Source: Corythucha ciliata (lineage: Eukaryota > Arthropoda > Insecta > Hemiptera > Tingidae). From it: DNA of 64,000 nt. Within the stretch, counting starts at the first letter, position 1; each line of letters starts with the position of its first letter. The notes below the pieces were generated by a model, which had not been told where the DNA came from, made no database searches, and was given only the letters and a program-made list of their open reading frames with translations. The stretch covers positions 49,577,952-49,641,951 of the forward strand of contig CM075941.1 of NCBI GenBank assembly GCA_038030265.1, in the 5' to 3' direction. The position numbers and the translations under genes were made by a program. Positions 56,684 to 64,000 of this stretch are shown here, piece by piece.

Positions 56684-57150
56684 CATTTTTTCTCGAAACT
56701 CGAATCGTGTTGGGCTATGCCCTTCCATCGTCGTCCGGATAATATCAGTCTAATTAATTTATTAATTAAAATACCGGCGACAGATTTATTCAATATATCC
56801 ATGGGCATGGGTGTTTTGGCCCCGCCTAAACTTCGGAGCCTCACAATAATAAACACGAAAAACGGAAAAACTAACGTAAAAAAATAAAGAATAACCGCAT
56901 AAAAGTAAAATTCACTAATCCACACAAACTCAGTTTTCTAAAAAGTAACGTTTTCAAACACTGGGAGCGCCCGTGTCGAAAACGCCAAACCATGAGAAAA
57001 CCCTTAAAAAGGTAAAAGAGAAGTTTATGGTTTATGCAATCAAGCGCATTAAACATTTTTCGCGTTTTTAATTTTCGCTTCATAATAAGCCTCGAGAATC
57101 AATTATCGCCTTTTAAAGGCTGAACAACTGTCCTAGTAGCAACCAATAAA

Positions 57151-57836
57151 ATGACTTCAGCCCCTTTGGAATCGTTGGTTCGAGTGGAAGAGAGATTCAG
57201 TGAACATGATAAACCGGTCGACAGAGAGAAGGTAGGGACCCAGCTTCTTGACGTTATTTTGGAATTATATTTTCTTAATTTGATCGCATTTTTATTGATT
57301 AGACTTGTCCATTACTTTTGAGGGTGTTCTGTTGTATCGGGAGGCACAACAGTCCGGGAGATTATCGTAACGGCAATGTTCCGTCGAACGAACTTCAATT
57401 TATACTTGGTAATTTTGTTAATTTATAAGACCTGAGAAACTCGTGAAAATGGAGGATTATTAAAAATTAAAGGATGGACGCCACTCTCAGAGAGATAACG
57501 GGCCTAGTCAAAGAGGTGAACGAAGACGCTCGAGCTCGTGGCACAATGTTCGACTTTTCTCTCGTCTATCCAGTTTTTAACGCACCCGGTTTTCGTTTCA
57601 AACATATTGGGACAACGTACGCCGGTCAGACAAGCTCTGACGACAATCGGACTTTGGCCAGTCTGAGGTGCTTTTAATCATTTTGTGTTGGGTTGAGGGT
57701 TGACTGGCTTAAACATACTGATTGTGATTCTGTTTTAAGGTTCAACGTTGGGGAATTCATAGATGTGTGCATTACGCCTCCCTCAAGGGTTACACCGATG
57801 ATGATGAGACGGTCAGGCGGTATGAGGCCTTACTGA
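57151..57836 (+). CDS. SAP18: SAP18, histone deacetylase complex / ASAP splicing factor subunit, 4 exons
   Basis: Exons 57151-57231, 57303-57408, 57473-57667 and 57740-57836 (stop TGA), all GT-AG, about 159 residues (human 153). SAP18 is a ubiquitin-fold nuclear protein of the Sin3-HDAC and ASAP/exon-junction complexes. Family blocks in order: KPVDREK, TCPLLLRVF, GNVPSNELQ, WMDATLREITGLVKEV, FDFSLVYPVF, SSDDNRTLASLR, DVCITPPSR and the C-terminal GGMRPY. Exon 2 has 106 nt where the phase of exon 3 needs 107: one base is missing near 57396-57402, just after NELQ, in an A/T-rich spot. Both splice sites are otherwise right, so an assembly error or a recent null allele are the two options. The tRNA palindrome ends 338 bp upstream. 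Confidence 0.9.
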
Positions 57837-58078
57837 GCTGGTCCTATCGTTTTATTTTTTATGTTTCTCACTTATTTTCTTCCTGTACGCCGCTTATGTC
57901 GGACTACAGTTCTGGTTCTACATTTTTTTAAAAATTAGAAGTGTAATAAGTAGAGCAGCACGGTAATAGTTTGTCTCAATTCTTACGCAAGTTCCAGACC
58001 TACACCATATCTACATCTTACGGTTAGGACCTCATAGGAAGGCCCCGAATCCTCTCCGTCAGCTCGAATTTTGTTCTG

Positions 58079-58194
58079 GGGCCTATTCTCTAACAAAAAA
58101 GCAATTTGTCTATTTCATTAATTTTCTTCAAACAAATTAATGAAATAGAAACATTGCTACGAAAAACATTGCTTTTTTGTTAGAGAATAAGGCC
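58079..58194. mobile_element. MITE with TATTCTCTAACAAAAAAGC ends, copy 2
   Basis: GGCCTATTCTCTAACAAAAA on the left is mirrored as 'tttttgttagagaataaggcc' on the right. Same family as 30886-31006. A right half of a further copy is at about 58448-58510. Confidence 0.7.
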
Positions 58195-58425
58195 GTTTTC
58201 ACACTTGGGTTTCTGGAATCCGATTCGCGTATCTTATATACTTACTAATCGAGGATACTAAAAATACACTACAGTCAAGGCGCTCCTTCACCCTGGGATT
58301 CCGGAATCGCATACTTTTAGTATCCGATTCCGGAATCTCAAGTGTGAATGAGCGCGTTTGCCGTATTGTATTTTTAGTATCCTCGATTCGGGAACCGGGA
58401 CCGGAATGTCAAGTGTGAAAGCGCC
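58191..58425. mobile_element. MITE with TTTCACACTTG ends
   Basis: Ends GGCCGTTTTCACACTTG and CAAGTGTGAAAGCGCC. The interior has further inverted pairs ('gaggatactaaaaatac', 'gattccggaat'). It sits between a full and a half copy of the neighbouring MITE family, which suggests nesting. Confidence 0.6.
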
Positions 58426-58549
58426 CAAAGCCCCCGTATGTTCGAAAAAATTAATGAAGTAGACAAATTGCTATGAAAAACTTATTGCTTTCTTGTTGGA
58501 GAATAGGCCCCCTGTACTGGAAATCTTCCCGAAGTCTTGAAAGTGGCTT

Positions 58550-58700
58550 GACCTGGGGCATGTTCTGTAAGATTTCAGTGTTTCTAGGTATATCCCTTTC
58601 CATCCGTCCGCCCCTAATTAAATCACATGTTGATGGGGCGGATGGGTGGAAAGAGACAGTGATAGTGACAGTTAAAAGTTATAGAACAGGCCCCCAGGTC
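58550..58700. mobile_element. MITE with GACCTGGGG ends
   Basis: GACCTGGGGCATGTTCTGTAA is mirrored by 'ttatagaacaggcccccagg' and onward. Inside is a second inverted pair (ccatccgtccgcccc / ggggcggatgggtgg). About 150 bp. Confidence 0.6.
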
Positions 58701-59306
58701 AGGGCCGTCTTTACTGAAGTTAGGCCCCCTCTGTTGGCTGTGGGGGGGGGGGCGCACTTTCTTTCCCACGTGGGGTTCACTTTGCTTCAAATTAATTTTC
58801 GAAAGTACTTTGGGTAAAAAGTGCAGTGGTGTTCGGGAAAAGAGGTACATGTATTTACAGCCGTTTTTTCTCATTTTGAGAAATATCGATATAAAATTCG
58901 ATCACTTGTTTGGCCAGATTTTTTTTCACTTTTAACCGTCAACCATGTGTGGGCAGTTGCCCTCCAATAGACTCCAAATCGAAGACGTAGTGGGGCCGGC
59001 ACACACCTTGATTAATACCATCAAACAGTACAAATCATTCAGGGTCACTACCGATTTCGCGGGGTTCTTTGATTCAAAAAAATTGCAACAGATTTTTCTC
59101 GCGGGTCTAGCTCACTAAGAAACCAATTTCTCTGATTTCGCTTTCTAAAATCAAATTCCGTTGAATTTTCTCGCCGAAAAGACATTTTCGTGGGTCTGCC
59201 TCAATAAAAAATCCTTCCCCGGATTTCGCCAACTAAAAAAACAAACAATTTTGCCAAAACTTTTAGCTTGATTAATATTTCATTTTTAGGGTTTGCTTCT
59301 TCTAAA
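58701..59306. other. Gene-free stretch
   Basis: No gene was found. A G run lies at 58742-58751, and family-C phrases in minus orientation appear from about 59030 to 59240. Confidence 0.4.
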
Positions 59307-59819
59307 CAGGGCTGGGCAGTAATCGAATTACATGTAATTGAATTACGTAATTCAATTACAATTAGTAATTGGTAATTTGTAATTGATAACAACACGCCAT
59401 TGTAATTGGTAATTTTTAGTTAAAAGCACTTTTTCGAAGTAATTTGTAATTAACAATTACCAGTTACATTTCCATCTTCAGAGTCAATATATCACTTCGA
59501 AAACTCAGCGGGTACTATTTCGCGCCTTACTTGGAGCTTTTGGAGGAGATTTTGCATGAAATACTCTGAAAAAAAGGTTGCCAATTTGAAATTTGAGAAA
59601 TTCAGAAACGGTACAAAATTTTCTCAAACTAGTGGCGTAGGTAGGAATTTGTCCTGGGGGGGGGGGGTCAGAGATTGAAATCTCGTAAGGGTGAGAGGAG
59701 GGAGGTAATTTCAGATTTTAGTCATCATTCCACCCAGCCAGCACAGTCTCTGGACATCTTGCTGGCCTCATCATAGCCTCAATCTCTCAGTTAAGGGCAA
59801 TTTTTGGACTCTACCCGCA

Positions 59820-61260
59820 AATTAGCGATTTTCTCAATTTTGGCCGAGTGTATCGTTCTCCTCAATTTCAGCCGCAGATTAGCAGTTTTGCCCCACCCCC
59901 TCCCATAGCCATGAATTTGCACATTTTCTCAACTTTAGCAGCAAAGTACCGTTTTTATCCCGTGAGCGATGTTTCTTAATTATCCACGACTTTTCGCGTT
60001 TTCCTCGCGAATTTGCGGTTTCTTCACCTATTGCCACAAACAGGCGCTTTTTTTCAATTTCAGCCTGAAAAGTTGCCTTCAGAATCCGCAAATTGGCGTG
60101 TATTCAGTTTTGGTGCAAATAAGAATTTTTCTCAATTTCAACCGCGAATTAGCCTTTTTTTAAAATTGTAGCGGCGACGCATCGTACCGTTTCAAACCTG
60201 TGAATTAGCAAATTTTCTCAATTTCATCAGTCACAAATTGGCGTCTGGCGCAATTTCAGCTGTAAATTGGCGATTTTTTCCATTTTTAGCCTCGAATTAG
60301 CAATTTTCTTAATTTTTAGGCTTAAAATTAACCTTTCTCTTAATTTTGACCAGACTGATTATATTTATTTTCTAAGGCCCGGTTCACAAGCTCTACGTTT
60401 ACGTTCTGTGGAGTCTATGCAGCCAAACAAATTTACTCCCTCGAAAAATGAATCATTTTTATAGGTTGAATAGACACCACACAACACGAACATAGAGCTT
60501 GTGAACAGGGCCTAAATATTACCCGCAAATTAGCGGCTTTTCACATTTTACCACCGCATTAACAATTTTGTATAACTTTTATATGTACAGATTATTGCTT
60601 CTTTTCAGTTCTAGCCGTGAATTAGCGTATTTTTTAACATTGTACTATAGCCATGCATGAGTTTGCCATTTTTCTGAATTTTAGCCACAAAAATGCCTTC
60701 AGGAAGGTGCGAATTTAAATTATAAATGTATTTTTTTTCAAACCAAAAAATTTACTTCTATCCATCCATTTCTGTCAAAAAATCATCATTTTTAAATTAT
60801 AAATTTCACGACTTATTCCAGAATTAGTGATGTTTCTCAATTTTAGCTGCGAATTATCGCTTTTTCTACATTTTAGCTGCGTGGTAGCGTCTCCAACCCG
60901 AGTTTTGTCAATTTTTGCCAAGAATTGGCGTTTGACTCAAATTAACCTGCAAATTAGCAATTTTTTCAATTTATAACTGAGAATTAGCACTTTTCCCCAA
61001 TTTGAACTGAAAATTAACGTTTTTCTTAATTTTAGCAGCGCTAATTGGTGATTTTTTCAATTTTTGCCGCGAATTAGTGATTTTCTTCATTTTTTATCCA
61101 CGAATAAACGTTCTCATAACTTTATATCTGCAAATTGCAAATTAGCGATTTTTCCCTATTTCAGCTGTGAAATAGCGTTTTGTGCTAATTTTGCGGCCAT
61201 TCAGCATCCTATTCCCTTTTTCATTTGCGAATGGGCGATTTTACGCCATTTCAGTTGTGA
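59820..61260 (-). repeat. Family-B degenerate short repeats, minus orientation
   Basis: 'tttctcaattttagccgcgaattagcg' variants. The MITE at 60374-60513 is inserted in it. Confidence 0.55.
60374..60513. mobile_element. MITE with 26-bp TIRs, copy 2
   Basis: The same element as at 30595-30733, with about ten differences. TAA occurs at both ends and may be the target duplication. Confidence 0.75.
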
Positions 61261-61264
61261 ATTT

Positions 61265-61725
61265 GCCATTTGTGTCCAATTTTAACCTGAAAGCGTCTTT
61301 TGTTTGTCAGTATCATAGCGTCTTTTCTCAACTTTAACCGCGGGGTTTGCCCAAATACAACACTTTTGCGTTGATTTTCACAATTTATTCGAAGAATGGC
61401 CTCTATGTACCGCGAATCAGCGATTTTGTCCTTAATTTTAGTCTGTAAGTTGCATCGCGAGACTACGAATCAGAGCTTTTTAGCCGCTATAGCCACAAAT
61501 ATTACCGATTTTTGTCTGATAGAGGGTTTCCCCGTACCTGGGTATACTACTGCGTTTGGTCCGAAGTCCAAGGATAAAGCTGGACGTACTCGGACCTTTT
61601 CGGACTGCTTCAAGTCCAGAAAACTTGCTAAATTCAACTTCGTGAAACGCTCATGGTGATTTTATGGGGCTCTTCGTTATGGTACTAGTGCTCCTACGTT
61701 CGTATACTTGTGGCTCTGGCGGGGG
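61265..61725. repeat. Dispersed repeat, copy 2
   Basis: Partner of 28585-29065 in the same orientation, with small indels. It ends at a G run near 61720. Confidence 0.75.
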
Positions 61726-62389
61726 GGGGGGATCTATCCCCTATATCCGGGATTCCCTGTGACAGTTCGCAGGCCGGGATGTGGGGCAAAATTTGCAAAT
61801 TTGACCCCGGACATTTCGCAACCCTACTCATGCGACGCGCTTGGCATCTAGGGGCTATGCTGTTCCTGCTTCCTTTCTCAGAGTTTCAGTTGGACTTACA
61901 GACGCTGAAGATGGCGAGCAGCCGAAACCGGTTCGTTTCTAACGCACCTCAACGAGGGAAGACAGACAACGTAGGCTCCTATGGCTACAGTTTCTTGCAT
62001 GCATTATCTAGGGGCTATGCTGTTCCTGCTTCCTTTCTCAAAGATCTGTTCTGACGTTCGATTGTTTGCTGGACGCACTAAAAAAATGACAGTGAACAAG
62101 AGCAAGACTCTTGCGTGTTCCACAAATCCAGCTCTTGGGTAATTGGTAATTGAAGAAGTGATTCAATTACAGTAATGGTAATTTGTAATTATTCGTGGAA
62201 GTGAAAATTAATTGGTAATTTGTAATTAATCCTCTTTTTTGGAAGTGATTTGTAATTTGTAATTAATTACCCAAAAAGCTGTAATTTGCCCACCCCTGCC
62301 CCTAGAAATAAAATATTAATCAAGTTGTAGGACTCAACAACTAATAATATTAACAATCTTTGTAGGTGATCAACCAATTTCATGGGGTG

Positions 62390-63010
62390 CCGTGATTAAA
62401 AGAGGCCAATTTCGCAAATTTTGAGCACATCTTTGCAGGTCTGACTCACAAAAAAAATTCTCTGATTTCACCCTACAAGAACCACTTCTCGATTTTTTGT
62501 CGCTAAAAACCCATTTTCGTTGTTCTGGCTCACTGAAACCCAAATTTCGTGATGACGTTTGTCTACGGAAAACTAATTTTTCGGGGTTGGCTAATTTAAA
62601 CCCCAATGTTGTGTATTTTTCTTACAAAAAAAAACATTTTCACATGTCTGGCTCACTAAAAAAATGAAAGATTTCGGATTTTCACTCGCTATAACCCCAA
62701 CATTTCGCGGAAATTGTATGAAATCCCAATTTCGCGGGGATATAACTCGCATTCAAAACCTCAATTACGTGGTTTTAGCACACTAATGAAAATATCTTCA
62801 CGATTCTGTCTCATTGAAACGCAAATCTCGTGGGATTTGCTCGCTATAAAACCAATTTTGGGGGGCCCTAGATCACAAAAACACTAATTTCGCGGTGTCA
62901 TCTCTCTGAAGAACTGAAACCCCAATTTCGTAAGGGTTTTGGGCATGCGGAAAACCAAATTTCGTGGGGTTACCTCATCGAAATGATTCATTTCACATAC
63001 ATATTTGGCC
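62390..63010 (-). repeat. Family-C degenerate short repeats, minus orientation
   Basis: 'aaacccaatttcgtggggtt'-like phrases. Ends shortly before an orphan hAT-like right end. Confidence 0.5.
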
Positions 63011-63081
63011 CACTAAAAAACTATTTATTTAATTAAATAAGCATGCAGTAGGCATTGGAATGCATCTGAATTGTTCTCAGG

Positions 63082-63122
63082 TGAAGATGCCCACCCCTTG
63101 GTCAAAGCTGGACACGCCACTG
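63082..63122 (+). mobile_element. Orphan hAT-like right end
   Basis: Read inverted: CAGTGGCGTGTCCAGC, then a stretch like the left subterminus of the 23265 element ('caaggggtgggca'). The flank is CCAAGAAT. No left partner was found. Confidence 0.45.
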
Positions 63123-63600
63123 CCAAGAATTAGCGTTTTTTCTTTCTCAAATTTATTCGCGAATTGGCTTTTTCTAGTTTTTAGCTGTCATGTTAATAAG
63201 TGTTTGTTCTCAATTAGCGTTTTTCACGCATTTTAGTCGACGATATGAGTTCAGCTCGATTTTATAGCCACCAGTTTCTTCCGGTTTAGCCATGAATTAG
63301 CACTTAATTTCACTCCAAGTTGCCGTTGGAATAAACCGTGAATTTTCACAATTTTGGCTGTGAATGAGCGCTTTCTTTATCTCGTTTTTAGCCGCGAAGT
63401 TGCCCCCGAAAACAGTGAATTTACTATTTTTCCACTTTACAGCTATGATTGAGCGTTATTCCTTAATTTTATCCGCGAATTAGCGTTTTTTCAATTTATC
63501 CACGAATTCATATGGCTGAATTTTAGCCCCAAATCAGCGTAATTTTATGCAGAAGGGCCCATATTCTCAATTTCCACGACGCAAACCATCATTTTAGCCA
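63123..63600 (-). repeat. Family-B degenerate short repeats, minus orientation
   Basis: Resumes directly after the orphan hAT-like end, so that element was inserted in a B tract. Confidence 0.5.
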
Positions 63601-64000
63601 TTTTTAGGGCGTGATTTGCCAATCAAGCAATTTATAGTTTCAAATCAAAAAGTTTATACAGTCCTGTAGTTAACGCATGTAGCTAACACTTATCGATGAG
63701 GGGACTCGGTGCGCAATCGCAAGTATGGTCAGTTTATCGCTTGAACGGCGCAAATAGCCCTGTTTGGCCATTTTTTTGGGTGCAGATAGCCAGTTTGAAG
63801 GCGCGAGTTTAGCCTCTGTAGAGCACAAACGATCAGTTGGGCCATTTTTAGACCATGAATTGCTGGTACGAGTTGTGTGTGCCATTTACAGGGCGTAAAA
63901 TAGCCAGTTTTTAAGGCCAGGATCGCCAGTTTAGACATTTTCAAGGCGTAAAGGCTCAGTATAGCTATTTCTGACGCGCGAATGGCCAATTTTGCCATTT
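63601..64000 (+). repeat. Family-A degenerate short repeats
   Basis: 'gtcagttt...gccattttta' phrases running off the right edge of the window. Open frames here are repeat-derived. Confidence 0.55.

Larger units (their letters stand above)
52498..56800 (+). repeat. Right arm: tandem array of 322-bp tRNA units
   Basis: Thirteen intact tRNA copies at exact 322-bp spacing. The last spacer is cut at 'caatatatcc', where the flanking direct repeat begins. Confidence 0.93.
49079..56812. mobile_element. 7.7-kb foldback element made of tRNA-gene units
   Basis: A giant palindrome flanked by the direct repeat ATGGGCATGGGT (49079-49090 and 56801-56812; 10 bp if the shared AT is not counted). The left arm (to 52450) is a minus-strand array; the right arm (from 52451) is a plus-strand array. 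Both are built of a 322-bp unit: 73 bp of tRNA gene and 249 bp of spacer. I saw no difference between units. Within a unit the gene lies between short inverted repeats (TTTCTCGAAACTC types), and a hairpin GGAGTACGACTCC sits just upstream of it. No protein is encoded. The right terminus (ending near 'caatatatccat') agrees within 2 bp with one end of the small relative at 1855-2752; the other terminus differs by about 10 bp. Confidence 0.8.
59307..62298. mobile_element. Candidate hAT-like element with AATTAC-rich ends
   Basis: The left end CAGGGCTGGGCAGTAAT and the right end ATTTGCCCACCCCTG are inverted and of hAT type. Both are followed inward by about 150-200 bp dominated by repeats of 'aattac/gtaatt' (59320-59470 and 62130-62285). 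Flanks CTTCTAAA and CCCCTAGA match at only 5 of 8 positions, so two separate elements are possible. The interior holds B repeats, a MITE (60374-60513) and a dispersed repeat (61265-61725). Confidence 0.45.

Overview
The window is animal nuclear DNA. Its genes have GT-AG introns and AATAAA signals, and every recognisable protein is a conserved eukaryotic one: a transgelin/calponin-like muscle protein, the small subunit of DNA primase, SMIM8 and SAP18. The muscle-protein-20 style calponin, THAP-like and LINE debris, and dense short inverted-repeat elements fit an invertebrate, most likely an arthropod; species cannot be read from the sequence. Genes fill under 10% of the window; the rest is transposon-derived.

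Layout. 1-17.5 kb: no gene. Three non-autonomous hAT-like elements with 8-bp target duplications (1251-5727, 7911-10559, 14457-16030), filled with degenerate repeats of roughly 30-40 bp (families A, B and C below). Two foldback elements sit inside the first: one carries tRNA genes, the other has a perfect 9-bp target duplication. 18.1-23.1 kb: calponin gene, four coding exons with a 3.9-kb first intron. 23.3-31 kb: a fourth hAT-like element, more repeat arrays, a possible THAP-like fragment and nested MITEs. 32.0-37.1 kb: a decayed Ty3/gypsy retrotransposon with both LTRs. 38.1-40.7 kb: primase (+) and SMIM8 (-), tail to tail, 97 bp apart. 41-49 kb: an array of five p53-like half-sites upstream of SMIM8, B repeats, a LINE endonuclease fragment, a 2.2-kb palindrome and a second copy of part of the 23-26 kb element.

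49.1-56.8 kb holds the most striking structure: a 7.7-kb palindrome built of identical 322-bp units. Each unit has one tRNA gene with good A box, B box and T6 terminator, and the anticodon reads GGU (Thr). Ten intact copies point left, thirteen point right, and two half copies meet at the centre. The palindrome is flanked by a 10-12 bp direct repeat, and a small relative with its own 12-bp direct repeat lies at 1855-2752. I read these as one foldback family that amplifies a tRNA gene. 57.1-57.8 kb: SAP18, four exons, with an apparent 1-base deletion in exon 2. 58-64 kb: nested MITEs, a possible fifth hAT-like element with AATTAC-rich ends, and more repeats.

Repeat families: A = 'gtcagtttggccattttta...gcgcgaat'; B = 'gctaattcgcggctaaaattgagaaa'-like; C = 'cgaaattgggttttaaagagc'-like. 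Each occurs on both strands. Exon limits rest on splice consensus plus recalled protein families, not on transcript data.
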